Shown: piece by piece, positions 36,046 to 44,833 of the stretch
How positions within the stretch are numbered: the stretch's first letter is position 1
How the letters are laid out: each line of letters opens with the position of its first letter
Assembly: GCF_900099775.1 (NCBI RefSeq)
Contig: NZ_FMTM01000001.1
Span: 992,001 to 1,056,000 of the forward strand
Reading direction: 5' to 3'
Origin: Rhizobium mongolense subsp. loessense
GTDB lineage: Bacteria; Pseudomonadota; Alphaproteobacteria; Rhizobiales; Rhizobiaceae
DNA: 64,000 nt
Made by a program: the position numbers and the translations under genes
The notes under the pieces: model-generated
What the model saw: the letters and a program-made list of their open reading frames with translations, nothing else
Told to the model about the DNA's origin: nothing
Database searches by the model: none

Positions 36046-36870
36046 ATGCAGAATTCCGAAATCATCCTAGTCGGCGGCGCGGGAAAAACAGGCGGGCGCG
36101 TCGCTTCTCGACTCAAGGAGCGCGGTATCAAGTCGCGCTTCGCTTCGCGCTCCAGCACACGCCCCTTTGATTGGGAAAACAGAGCAACCTGGCCAGCGGC
36201 GCTCAAAGGCGCCACCAGCGCATATGTCACCTTTCAGCCCGATCTCGCCGTCGCCTGGGCGGCCGCTGCTATCGGCGCCCTGGCGAAGACGGCCGTCGAT
36301 TACGGCTTGCGGCATATCGTGCTGCTCTCCGGCCGCGGCGAAGACGGTGCCGAGCGCAGCGAAGAGATGCTCAAGGCCGCCGGCATCGGCTACACGATCC
36401 TGCGAGCATCCTGGTTCTGCCAGAACTTCAGCGAAGGCGCGTTTAAGGATTCGATCGCCGCGGGAGAGCTCGTCCTGCCCGCGGGTGAGGTGAAGGAGCC
36501 CTTCACCGATGCCGACGACATTGCCGATGCGGCCGCTGCCGCGCTGACGGACCAGCGTCACCTCGGCAAAACCTACGAATTGACCGGGCCAAGCGCGCTT
36601 ACCTTCCGCGAAGCGGTATCGGAGATCGCGATGGCGACCGGACGGGCGATCCGCTACCGCCAGGTTTCCATGGAAGACTTCAAGGCCGGGCTCGCTTCGG
36701 CCGACCTGCCGGCAGGAACGATAAATCTTCTCGAGGAGCTCTTCGGCAAGGTTCTCGACGGCCGCAATTCGCGCGTCATGAATGGTGTTGCGGAAATCCT
36801 CGGCCGGCCGCCGAAAGACTTCAGCCAATATGCCCGCGAGACTGCGGTGACCGGCATATGGGAGCGATGA
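36046..36870 (+). CDS. NmrA-like NAD(P)-binding protein
   Basis: 274 residues. Rossmann motif ILVGGAGKTGGRVASRL, HIVLLSGRG, ASWFCQNFSEGAF and FTDADDIADAAAAAL as in NmrA/QOR2-type atypical SDRs, which sense or reduce quinones and NADP. AAGGAG lies 9 bases before the ATG at 36046. Its stop overlaps the next gene (ATGA). Divergent TetR regulator suggests induction by a toxic small molecule. Confidence 0.85.
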   Translation: MQNSEIILVGGAGKTGGRVASRLKERGIKSRFASRSSTRPFDWENRATWPAALKGATSAYVTFQPDLAVAWAAAAIGALAKTAVDYGLRHIVLLSGRGEDGAERSEEMLKAAGIGYTILRASWFCQNFSEGAFKDSIAAGELVLPAGEVKEPFTDADDIADAAAAALTDQRHLGKTYELTGPSALTFREAVSEIAMATGRAIRYRQVSMEDFKAGLASADLPAGTINLLEELFGKVLDGRNSRVMNGVAEILGRPPKDFSQYARETAVTGIWER

Positions 36871-37355
36871 CCATGGGAATGATCCTCACCTTCGCGCTTG
36901 TCGCCGCTGCAATCGGCAGCGGCCTTGTCGCCGGCATCTTCTTTGCCTTCTCGACCTTCATCATGACCGCATTTTCCCGCATTCCGCCGGAGCAAGGCAT
37001 CGCGGCAATGAATTCGATCAACGTCACGATCGTGCGCTCGCCCTTCATGCTCGTTTTCATTCCGACCGCCATCCTGTCCATCCTGATCGCCGTCCTGGCC
37101 GTCATCGACTGGCGGGGAAGCGCAGGCATCTGGATGCTGGCTGGTGCCGGGCTCTATGTCATCGCGTCCTTTATCTCGACTATCGTCTTCAACGTGCCGA
37201 TGAATGATGCCCTGGCAAAGGTCAGCGGCAATGGCGCGCAAGCCGCCAGCGTCTGGAATACCTATCTGAAGGATTGGACCTGGTGGAACCACGTCCGCAC
37301 GATCGCGTCCCTGCTTTCCGCAGTTGCCTTCGTCCGGGCCTTGATGATCCCTTGA
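36867..37355 (+). CDS. DUF1772 (anthrone oxygenase-like) membrane protein
   Basis: 162 residues, four hydrophobic helices: AIGSGLVAGIFFAFSTFIM, FMLVFIPTAILSILIAVLAV and a third and fourth helix, with NVPMNDALA and WNTYLKDWTWWNHVRT between. Matches the DUF1772 family related to anthrone oxygenases. Translationally coupled to the NmrA-like gene. Role probably in oxidising or coping with aromatic compounds (inference). Confidence 0.82.
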   Translation: MTMGMILTFALVAAAIGSGLVAGIFFAFSTFIMTAFSRIPPEQGIAAMNSINVTIVRSPFMLVFIPTAILSILIAVLAVIDWRGSAGIWMLAGAGLYVIASFISTIVFNVPMNDALAKVSGNGAQAASVWNTYLKDWTWWNHVRTIASLLSAVAFVRALMIP

Positions 37356-37391
37356 TGGAAGCGGGAGGACTTTCTACTCCCGCCGTGCCTT

Positions 37392-37922
37392 TCAGCACTT
37401 TTCGCAGAAGGTGATGCGGTTGTTGGAGGGGTCGACGACCTGCATCTCGAGCCCCACGGCGCCTCTTCGAGGCCTGGCTTCATGTAGCCATAATTCTTGC
37501 CGACGAGTTCCGCCTGGAAGGCGCAAACACCGCTCACCGGCACAAAGGCTCTGGCGCAGGGGCTCGCGTCGCCGGAATGCTCGCTCAGATGCAGCAGCAT
37601 GTTCCCGCGTGAGACCTGGCAATAGAGCGGAAACTGATCGCCGAAGCGGTGTTCCCAATCCAGCTTGAAGCCTAGAAAGCCGCAATAGAACTCCATCGCC
37701 TTGTCCACATCGAAAATACGGAAGATAGGATCGGTGGTTCTGTGCTGTTGCCGGGCTGGCGTCGGCTCCATCAAGCCTCGCCGCAAGAATGTTCCACTGA
37801 TCGAAGCCAAATTGCCTGGCGACAATCTCCAGAGTCTCGCTATGCGTGAGGGTAATATCTCGGGCGGCCAGAGCCTGTCGCAGGGCTTTTGCCATAAGCT
37901 TGGCATCGCGAAAATCACGCAT
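37392..37922 (-). pseudogene. Glyoxalase-superfamily gene with two frameshifts
   Basis: The start frame from 37922 gives a helical N-terminal domain (AKLMAKALRQALAARDITLT, HSETLEIVARQFGFDQWNIL). Glyoxalase homology then continues in another frame, from about 37735 (DPIFRIFDVDKAMEFYCGFL) to about 37456 (YGYMKPGLEEAPWG), and returns to the first frame for the ending LEMQVVDPSNNRITFCEKC. The shifts near 37740 and 37453 cancel, so only the middle of the protein is garbled. Either a recent pseudogene or sequencing errors; without them it would be a bleomycin-resistance/glyoxalase-like protein of about 176 residues. Confidence 0.75.
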
Positions 37923-38099
37923 CGTTCATCCGTCCGTCGGCGCCAAACAGGAAGATCAGTGCCCGCGTCGGCTGACAGGTTCGCCATCGTCCGCGATAGG
38001 CAAGGATTTATCCGGATGCATTCACCTTAGCGCTCGCACGCTTCGGGATGGCTGACCGCATCCTGCCGGAAACGACCCCAGAAAAATTGAACGAGCCGA

Positions 38100-39143
38100 T
38101 CAGGAGCGTTCGACGTCCCAGTGCAGCGGGAACATGGGATCGAACACCGTCACCGTTCCGGCACCGGTTTCGATCTTCGTTGGAAACGACACGGGCACGT
38201 CACGCTTCACCAGCGTAACGCGCTCTTCGTTCGGCGAAAGGCCGTACCAGGCCGGGCCGTTCAGCGAGACGAAGGCTTCGAGCTTGTCGAGCGCACCCTC
38301 CTGCTCGAAGACATGGGCAAGGCAACTCATCGTATTGATCGAGGAATAGATCCCAGCGCAGCCGCAGGCGCACTCCTTCAGCGGATCGATATGCGGGGCC
38401 GAATCGGTGCCGAGGAAGAAGCGCTTGTCGCCGCTCACAGCGGCTGCACGCAGCGCCAGGCGGTGGTTTTCGCGCTTGGCGACCGGCAGGCAGTAATAGT
38501 GCGGCCGGACGCCGCCGACCAGGATTGCATTGCGGTTGATGATCAGGTGGTGCGTCGTGATGGAGCCTGCGAGATTGGCTTTCGACGACTTGATGTAGTC
38601 GATGCCGTCTGCCGTCGTTACGTGCTCCATCGTGACTTTCAGCTCCGGCAGGCGCTTGCGCAGGGGATCGAGCACCGTTTCGATGAATACGGCCTCACGG
38701 TCGAAGATGTCGACCTCAGGCGTCGTAACTTCACCATGCACGCAAAGCGGCAGACCGATCTTTGCCATGCGCTCCAGCATCGGCATGGCCTTTTCCATGT
38801 CGCGCACGCCGCTATGGGAATTGGTGGTCGCACCCGCCGGATAAAGTTTCACCGCCGTGATCAGGCCGCTTTTCTTGCCTTCCTCGACATCGTCGGCGCT
38901 CGTATGCTCCGTGAGGTAGAGCGTCATCAGCGGCTCGAAGCGATCGCCGTTCGGCAATGCCTCCATGATCCGCGCGCGATAGGCTTTCGCGTCCGCCGTC
39001 GTCACGACCGGCGGCACGAGGTTCGGCATGATGATGGCGCGGGCGAAGTTGCGGCTGGTATCGCCGATCACACCTTCAAGCATCGCGCCATCGCGCAGAT
39101 GCAGGTGCCAGTCGTCAGGGCGGCGGATGGTGATGGACTGCAT
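38100..39143 (-). CDS. pyrC: Dihydroorotase (class II)
   Basis: 347 residues, same size as E. coli PyrC. Metal-binding [13 protein letters not shown] at the N-terminus, the HGEVT and MEHVTT His positions, and [10 protein letters not shown] with the catalytic Asp. Cyclises carbamoyl-aspartate to dihydroorotate. Separate transcription unit. Confidence 0.94.
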   Translation of the reverse strand: MQSITIRRPDDWHLHLRDGAMLEGVIGDTSRNFARAIIMPNLVPPVVTTADAKAYRARIMEALPNGDRFEPLMTLYLTEHTSADDVEEGKKSGLITAVKLYPAGATTNSHSGVRDMEKAMPMLERMAKIGLPLCVHGEVTTPEVDIFDREAVFIETVLDPLRKRLPELKVTMEHVTTADGIDYIKSSKANLAGSITTHHLIINRNAILVGGVRPHYYCLPVAKRENHRLALRAAAVSGDKRFFLGTDSAPHIDPLKECACGCAGIYSSINTMSCLAHVFEQEGALDKLEAFVSLNGPAWYGLSPNEERVTLVKRDVPVSFPTKIETGAGTVTVFDPMFPLHWDVERS

Positions 39144-39236
39144 GCGCTATAACTCCGGCAGGGCGGCCTTCAAAGTTCCGCCTCGCGCATTATCATCCCG
39201 GCACGGCTCATGGCAAACATTTTGCCGCTTCAATTG

Positions 39237-39863
39237 TCAGGCGATTTCAAGCGTCACATCCGCGCGGCGGCGGTTTTCCAGGACGAGCCTGCCATTCGGC
39301 AGGTCATTGCCATTAACCTTGGCACTCGCCTGCTCTTCCGTCAGCTTGTAGCCGCGCCAGCGGGCTAAGAGCCGCTCTTCCAGCACCTCGACCGGCGGTG
39401 CAAGCATGATCGAGTAGTCGAAGATACCCTCAAGCTCCGCCCACTTGCCCTGGCTGAGCAGAAGGTAGTTGCCCTCGACGATGATGAAGCGATGCTCCGG
39501 CGAGACGACGCGGGCCGATGCGATGGCGATCTCGCGGAACCGGTCGAAGACCGGGATCAGCACTTCCTGGTCGGCTGGACGGATGGCGCGAATGATGTCC
39601 AGAAAACCGCGGACATCGAAGCTTTCCGGAACGCCCTTGCGGGCGAGCAGACCGCGCTCGCTCAGAACTGCGTTGTCCATGTGAAAGCCGTCCATCGGCA
39701 GCACTTCGGCGGTTTCTCCCCGCGCTCTCAGCGCATCGGCGAGATTATCCGCCATGGTCGACTTGCCGGCGCCGGGCGGACCGGCGATGGCGATCAGGAA
39801 GCGCTTGGTGTCGCCGGCGCGGGTGACCACCTCGCCGGCGATTTCCTCGACGGTTACGCTCAT
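39237..39863 (-). CDS. frcK: FrcK-like nucleoside/sugar kinase-family protein
   Basis: 208 residues. P-loop AIAGPPGAGKSTMADNLAD, PMDGFHMDN, VEGNYLLLSQG and the lid-like RLLARWRGYKL: the PanK/uridine-kinase-like fold. In Sinorhizobium the frcBCAK operon ends with this gene, whose exact role is not settled. ATG overlaps the frcA stop by 4 bases. Confidence 0.85.
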   Translation of the reverse strand: MSVTVEEIAGEVVTRAGDTKRFLIAIAGPPGAGKSTMADNLADALRARGETAEVLPMDGFHMDNAVLSERGLLARKGVPESFDVRGFLDIIRAIRPADQEVLIPVFDRFREIAIASARVVSPEHRFIIVEGNYLLLSQGKWAELEGIFDYSIMLAPPVEVLEERLLARWRGYKLTEEQASAKVNGNDLPNGRLVLENRRRADVTLEIA

Positions 39864-40642
39864 GCGGGAACCGGATCCGTGGGAACCGTCTTTGCGCCGG
39901 TCATGAATGCCACGGCGTCGGACATGGTATATTCCTTCGGATTGATGACCGTCAGGCGGCGGCCGAGCCGGTGGATGTGGATACGGTCCGCGACTTCGAA
40001 GACGTGCGGCATGTTGTGCGAAATGAGCACGATCGGCAAGCCGCGGGAACGCACGTCGAGGATCAGTTCCAGCACGCGACGGCTTTCCTTCACTCCGAGT
40101 GCGGCTGTCGGCTCATCCATGATCACAACCTTGGAGCCGAAAGCGGCCGCGCGCGCAACCGCCACACCCTGGCGCTGGCCGCCGGAGAGCGTTTCGACCG
40201 CCTGATTGATGTTCTGGATCGTCATCAGACCCAGTTCCGTGAGTTTCGTGCGGGCGCGTTTTTCCATCGCCGGCCGATCGAGCATGCGGAACCAACTGCC
40301 GAGCACGCCAGGCCTCCTGATCTCACGACCAAGAAACATGTTGTCGGCAATCGACAAGGCGGGGGAAAGCGCAAGGTTCTGATAGACGGTCTCGATGCCC
40401 GCCTCACGCGCCTCCATCGGCGACCTGAAGTGGACCGGCTTGCCCTCCAGCGTGATCTCGCCCTCGTCGGGAGTAACTGCACCGGAAATCGCCTTGATGA
40501 GCGACGACTTGCCGGCGCCGTTGTCGCCGATGACGGCGAGGATTTCGCCGGGATAAAGGTCGAAGTCTGCGTTGTCGAGCGCGGTGACGCGTCCGTAGCG
40601 CTTCACGAGGCCACGGGCGGTAAGGATGGGTTCAACAGCCAT
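39860..40642 (-). CDS. frcA: Fructose ABC transporter ATP-binding protein
   Basis: 260 residues, a single ATPase domain, unlike the double-domain CUT2 ATPase at 10579. Walker A GDNGAGKSS, signature LSGGQRQG, Walker B KVVIMDEPTAALGV. Start at 40642 (MAVEPIL), 2 bases after the frcC stop; the longer frame to 40723 runs inside frcC and is rejected. Energises fructose uptake. Confidence 0.92.
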   Translation of the reverse strand: MAVEPILTARGLVKRYGRVTALDNADFDLYPGEILAVIGDNGAGKSSLIKAISGAVTPDEGEITLEGKPVHFRSPMEAREAGIETVYQNLALSPALSIADNMFLGREIRRPGVLGSWFRMLDRPAMEKRARTKLTELGLMTIQNINQAVETLSGGQRQGVAVARAAAFGSKVVIMDEPTAALGVKESRRVLELILDVRSRGLPIVLISHNMPHVFEVADRIHIHRLGRRLTVINPKEYTMSDAVAFMTGAKTVPTDPVPA

Positions 40643-40644
40643 GA

Positions 40645-41709
40645 TTACACCGAAACCTTTCTGATCCACTGGTCGATTGCGACAGCGGCGATGATGAGCA
40701 CGCCCGTCAGCAGGACTTTCCACTGGGGGTCGGCCCCAAGCATGTTGAGGCCCATGGACACGACGCCGACGATCATCGCGCCGAACAGGGTGCCGAGGAT
40801 GGAACCGCGGCCGCCAAAGAGCGAGATACCGCCGATCACGGTCGCGGTGATCGCCTGCAGGTTATAATCGGTGACCGCAGAAGACGGCGAGATGGAGCCG
40901 TTGCGGCCGATCGATACCCAGGCTGCAAAGGCTGCGATGACGCCCGAGATTGCATAGACCGTGAGCAGCACGCTCTTGGTTTGGATGCCGGAGAGCTTTG
41001 CCGCCTCCGGATCATCGCCGACCGCATAGACGTGCCTACCCCAGGCCGTGTGGTTGAGAACATACCAGAGCCCGAGCACCAGCAGCACCATGGCGATGAC
41101 GCCAAGCGTCAAGACCGCATTGCCGACTTTGAAACTGAGCGCGAAGAAATGCAGCAGCGGCGCCTGCGCATCCACGTCCGCATCGCGGATCGTCTCGTTT
41201 GCCGAGTAGATGAAATTCGTCGCCATAACGATATTCCACGTGCCGAGCGTCACGATGAACGGCGGCAGCTTCATGTAGGCGACGAGGAAACCGTTGAGCA
41301 AGCCGCACAGGCCGCCAACCAGCATGCCGAGGATGACGGCAATCGGCGTTGGAATTCCGTAGGTGATGGCACAGTTGCCCATGATGACGGCGGAAATGAC
41401 CATGATGACGCCGATCGAAAGATCGATGCCGGCGGTCAGGATAACCAGCGTCTGGGCCGCGCCGAGAATGCCGACGATGGCGATCTGCTGCAGAATGAGC
41501 GTGAGCGTGTAGGACGAGAAGAACCGCCCACCAATCGCTATGCCAAAAATGATGATCGCCAGCACCAGCACGATCAGCGGCACCGCCGCGGGCGTCGAGT
41601 GCAGGAAGTGCTGCGCACGCTTCAGAAATGAGATGTCCTGGTGTTCGAACGACGCGACATTCTTATCGCTGCCGTCAAGAACCCGTTCGAATTCCTGTGC
41701 TCCGGTCAT
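40645..41709 (-). CDS. frcC: Fructose ABC transporter permease
   Basis: 354 residues, eight to ten helices with the CUT2 block QTLVILTAGIDLSIGVIMVIS and VIGGISLFGGRGSILG. A 45-residue hydrophilic N-terminal region precedes the first helix. GAGGAG lies before the ATG. Second in the frcBCAK order. Confidence 0.92.
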   Translation of the reverse strand: MTGAQEFERVLDGSDKNVASFEHQDISFLKRAQHFLHSTPAAVPLIVLVLAIIIFGIAIGGRFFSSYTLTLILQQIAIVGILGAAQTLVILTAGIDLSIGVIMVISAVIMGNCAITYGIPTPIAVILGMLVGGLCGLLNGFLVAYMKLPPFIVTLGTWNIVMATNFIYSANETIRDADVDAQAPLLHFFALSFKVGNAVLTLGVIAMVLLVLGLWYVLNHTAWGRHVYAVGDDPEAAKLSGIQTKSVLLTVYAISGVIAAFAAWVSIGRNGSISPSSAVTDYNLQAITATVIGGISLFGGRGSILGTLFGAMIVGVVSMGLNMLGADPQWKVLLTGVLIIAAVAIDQWIRKVSV

Positions 41710-41810
41710 TTTTTCTCCTCCGCTTTCGCGCCGAACCGCGCGCGGAAGCTATTGCCCATATTGCTCCGGTCTTCGCACGCCGGTCCTTGAGGCAAGAGCT
41801 TATCGTCTGT

Positions 41811-41842
41811 CGAAAACGGCCGAGGATCAAGCCCCGGCCGTT
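41811..41842 (-). terminator. Hairpin between frcB and frcC
   Basis: AACGGCCG/CGGCCGTT 8-bp perfect stem (41815-41822 with 41835-41842) followed on the minus strand by TTTTCG. Partial terminator giving extra frcB message. Confidence 0.75.
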
Positions 41843-41863
41843 GTTGTGGCTAGATAGCCAGGC

Positions 41864-42883
41864 TTAGCCCCAGCACTTGTCGGTGCCGACCTTGGTATCG
41901 ATCGACTCGACGCCGGAAACCGGCTTGTCGGTGACGAGCGAAACGCCGGTATCGAAGAAGGACTTGCCCTCGGTCGGCTTCGGCTTTTCGCCGCTATCGG
42001 CGAACTTCTTGATCGCCTCGACGCCGAGAGCCGCCATCATCAGCGGGTACTGCTGCGAGGTGGCGCCGATGACACCATCCTTGACCGACTGGACGCCCGG
42101 GCAACCACCGTCAACCGACACGATCAGCACATTGCTCTCCATTCCGACAGCCTTCAGCGCCTGATAGGCACCAACAGCGGCCGGTTCGTTGATCGTGTGG
42201 ATCACGTTAATGCTCGGATCCTTCTGGAGAAGGTTTTCCATGGCCTTGCGGCCGCCTTCTTCGTTGCCGTTGGTCACATCATGACCGACGATGCGCGGAT
42301 CGTCTTCATCGCCGATCTTGTTCGGGTCCTTGGGGTCGATGCCGAAGCCCATCATGAAGCCCTGGTCGCGCAGAACGTCGACGGTCGGCTGCGACGGCGT
42401 CAGATCGAGAAAGCCGACCTTGGCGTCTTTGGCCTTGTCGCCAAGCGTTTCCTTCGCCCACTGGCCAATCAGCTTGCCGGCGAGCAGGTTGTCGGTGGCA
42501 AAGGTTGCGTCAGCGGCATCGGCCGGATCGAGCGGCGTGTCGAGCGCGATGACCAGCAGGCCAGCGTCGCGCGCCTTCTTGACCGAAGAAACGATACCCT
42601 TGGTATCCGATGCAGTGATGAGAATGCCCTTGGCGCCATCGGCAATGCAGCTTTCGATAGCAGCAACCTGGCTTTCGCTATCGCCGTCGATTTTACCGGC
42701 GTAGGACTTCAGTGTAACGCCGAGTTCCTTCGCCTTGGCCGTCGCGCCTTCCTTCATCTTGACGAAGAACGGATTGGTGTCCGTCTTGGTGATGAGGCAG
42801 GCGGAAACATCCGCGGCCATGGCCGGAGCGGAAAAAGCAACGCCGAGTGCAAGCGCGCCGAAAGCCAGAACTGATTTCTTCAT
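41864..42883 (-). CDS. frcB: Fructose ABC transporter binding protein
   Basis: 339 residues with a signal peptide ([20 protein letters not shown], cleaved after AMAA). Mature start [23 protein letters not shown] and the type-1 periplasmic fold, ending in [13 protein letters not shown]. Periplasmic fructose receptor of the frc importer. GGGAGGAG precedes the ATG. First gene of the operon, divergent from frcR. Confidence 0.92.
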   Translation of the reverse strand: MKKSVLAFGALALGVAFSAPAMAADVSACLITKTDTNPFFVKMKEGATAKAKELGVTLKSYAGKIDGDSESQVAAIESCIADGAKGILITASDTKGIVSSVKKARDAGLLVIALDTPLDPADAADATFATDNLLAGKLIGQWAKETLGDKAKDAKVGFLDLTPSQPTVDVLRDQGFMMGFGIDPKDPNKIGDEDDPRIVGHDVTNGNEEGGRKAMENLLQKDPSINVIHTINEPAAVGAYQALKAVGMESNVLIVSVDGGCPGVQSVKDGVIGATSQQYPLMMAALGVEAIKKFADSGEKPKPTEGKSFFDTGVSLVTDKPVSGVESIDTKVGTDKCWG

Positions 42884-43030
42884 GAACTCCTCCCAGAGAT
42901 TAGCCGGAACGCCCGCATGGCAGAACCGGAATTTGAGATACAGGACGATACCGCAGATTCAGTCAAAAGGCCTCCTCCAAAGCCGTCCCACACTGTTGAC
43001 GGTCGCAATTAAGAACGAAAAGAAATTCGC

Positions 43031-43060
43031 TTGTCAATAAATAAATCCAATTGAATTATT
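43031..43060. promoter_or_regulatory. Divergent frcB/frcR promoter region with operator-like dyad
   Basis: The sequence TTGTCAA (43031-43037) gives a -35 hexamer on both strands: TTGTCA toward frcR and TTGACA toward frcB. A 21-bp imperfect dyad at 43040-43060 (arms AATAA and TTATT, 8 of 10 positions symmetrical) covers the frcR -10 region. Probable FrcR operator. Confidence 0.45.
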
Positions 43061-43122
43061 AATTCCATGTGGCATGTTGATCAAAAATCAGGCATAGGCC
43101 AATGAACGGGAGGAGTGGCCCA

Positions 43123-44370
43123 ATGTCGTCCTTGGACGGTCCGACGCACGCGCCGGGCACACCACCTATTCTGAATCCGGCGGGAGGCGCGAACCAGGTC
43201 AGGGTGCGCGCTTATAACGAGCGGTTGGTCCTTTCGCTGGTGCGCCTCTACGGCTCGCTTTCGAAGGCCGACATCGCACGCCGCAGCGGCCTCTCTGCTC
43301 AAACCGTTTCCGTCATCATGAGGGAACTGGAGAGAGAGGGGGTGCTTTCAAGAGGCGAACCCGTTCGCGGCCGCGTCGGCCAGCCGTCGATCCCAATGCG
43401 CCTCAACCCCGACGCCGTCTATTCCTTCGGCGTAAAGATGGGCCGCCGCAGCGCCGATCTGGTTTTGATGGATTTTGTCGGGCGCATCCGCATGCAGCTC
43501 CACCAGACATATGCCTATCCCCAACCCGACGAAATTCTCGCCTTCATCATTTCCGGCATCCGGGACCTTGAAAGCAGGCTCGACGAGAGTCAACGGAGCC
43601 GGATCGCAGGCATCGGCATTGCCGCGCCCTTCGAGCTTTGGAACTGGGCAGACGAGGTCGGCGCGCCGGAGGGCGCGATGGAAGTCTGGCGCGGGGTCGA
43701 CCTTCAAGCTGAAGTTGCCGCACGCGTTTCACATCCGGTCTATCTGCAAAACGATGCGACTAGCGCCTGCGGCGCTGAGCTCGTCTTCGGCGTCGGCCCA
43801 TCCTACCCGGATTTCGTCTATCTTTTCATAGGCTCGTTCATCGGCGGCGGCATCGTCCTCAACTCGGCGATATTCTCCGGCCGAACTGGCACTGCCGGCG
43901 CGATCGGCCCGCTTCCGGTGCGCGGCAAGAACGGCGAGAACCGCCAGCTTCTCGATATTGCCTCGATCTTCGTGCTCGAAAACATGCTGCGAGAGAAAGG
44001 TATCGACCCTCAGCCGCTCTGGTATTCCGCCGACGACTGGGTGGATTTCGGCGCGCCGATGGAGACCTGGATCCAGGATACCGCGAAAGCCTTGGCGCAG
44101 GCGATCGTTGCCGCTGCCTCGATCATCGATTTCAGCGCAGCCGTCATCGACGGCGGCTTCCCCGGCTGGGTGCGCAAGCGTATCGTAAGCGCAACAACCC
44201 GCGAGGCCGCAAAACTCGACCTGCAGGGCGTTGTGATGCCAGAGATCATCGAGGGTGTGGTGGGGGCGCAAGCGCGCGCAATCGGTGGCGCGAGCCTGCC
44301 GATTTTTGCGCGCTATCTGACCGACCAGAATGTGCTTTTCAAGGAGATCGAAAATGCTGAAGGGACTTGA
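43123..44370 (+). CDS. frcR: ROK-family transcriptional regulator of the fructose genes
   Basis: 415 residues. N-terminal winged helix (SKADIARRSGLSAQTVSVIM) then a ROK sugar-kinase-like domain with GIGIAAPFE, QNDATSACGAEL and the GSFIGGGIVLNSAIF glycine motif. ROK repressors respond to sugars; gene position opposite frcB identifies it as FrcR. Start at 43123 behind GGGAGGAG; the ATG at 43102 is less likely. Its 3' end overlaps the FucU-like gene by 17 bases. Confidence 0.88.
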   Translation: MSSLDGPTHAPGTPPILNPAGGANQVRVRAYNERLVLSLVRLYGSLSKADIARRSGLSAQTVSVIMRELEREGVLSRGEPVRGRVGQPSIPMRLNPDAVYSFGVKMGRRSADLVLMDFVGRIRMQLHQTYAYPQPDEILAFIISGIRDLESRLDESQRSRIAGIGIAAPFELWNWADEVGAPEGAMEVWRGVDLQAEVAARVSHPVYLQNDATSACGAELVFGVGPSYPDFVYLFIGSFIGGGIVLNSAIFSGRTGTAGAIGPLPVRGKNGENRQLLDIASIFVLENMLREKGIDPQPLWYSADDWVDFGAPMETWIQDTAKALAQAIVAAASIIDFSAAVIDGGFPGWVRKRIVSATTREAAKLDLQGVVMPEIIEGVVGAQARAIGGASLPIFARYLTDQNVLFKEIENAEGT

Positions 44371-44830
44371 TCCGCTCTTAAGTCCGCAACTGCTTTCGAC
44401 GCTGCGCGAGATGGGCCATGGCGACGAGATCGCCATCGTCGACGGCAATTATCCGGGTGTCGAGCATGGACGGCGCCTTATCCGTCTCGACGGCCACGGC
44501 GTCGTACCGGTGCTCGACGCGGTTCTGAGCGTGCTGCCGATCGACGATTTCGTGCCGGAAGCAATCTTCCGCTCGACCGTCAAGGCCGAGCGTGACAAGC
44601 TCGATCCCGTGCACGAGGAAATGATCGACTGCTGCGCCAAGCACGAGCCGCATCGCCAGGTGACGCCGCTCGTCGGCCAGGACTTCTATAACCGCGTTCG
44701 CGCCGCCCACGCCGTCGTTCAGACAAGCGAGCCGCGTCTTTATGCCAACATCATTCTGCGCAAGGGCGTCATTTACCCGAAGGCTCCCGGCGAAAGCGCA
44801 AAGGGGGCAGTCGAGCCTTTCGACTATTAG
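44354..44830 (+). CDS. FucU/RbsD-family protein (second copy)
   Basis: 158 residues: MLKGLDPLLSPQLLSTLREMGHGDEIAIVDGNYPG with the catalytic His, and VQTSEPRLYANIILRKGVIYP at the end. Clear paralogue of the protein at 8815-9273. AAGGAG 7 bases before the ATG lies inside frcR, and the genes overlap by 17 bases. A mutarotase for fructose or another imported ketose/aldose would fit the locus; its substrate is not shown. Confidence 0.87.
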   Translation: MLKGLDPLLSPQLLSTLREMGHGDEIAIVDGNYPGVEHGRRLIRLDGHGVVPVLDAVLSVLPIDDFVPEAIFRSTVKAERDKLDPVHEEMIDCCAKHEPHRQVTPLVGQDFYNRVRAAHAVVQTSEPRLYANIILRKGVIYPKAPGESAKGAVEPFDY

Positions 44831-44833
44831 CGC

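Noticed and set aside
37262..37987. 241-residue minus-strand frame as a full gene
   Set aside because: Only its middle part has glyoxalase homology; the true ends lie in another frame, so it is described as a frameshifted pseudogene.
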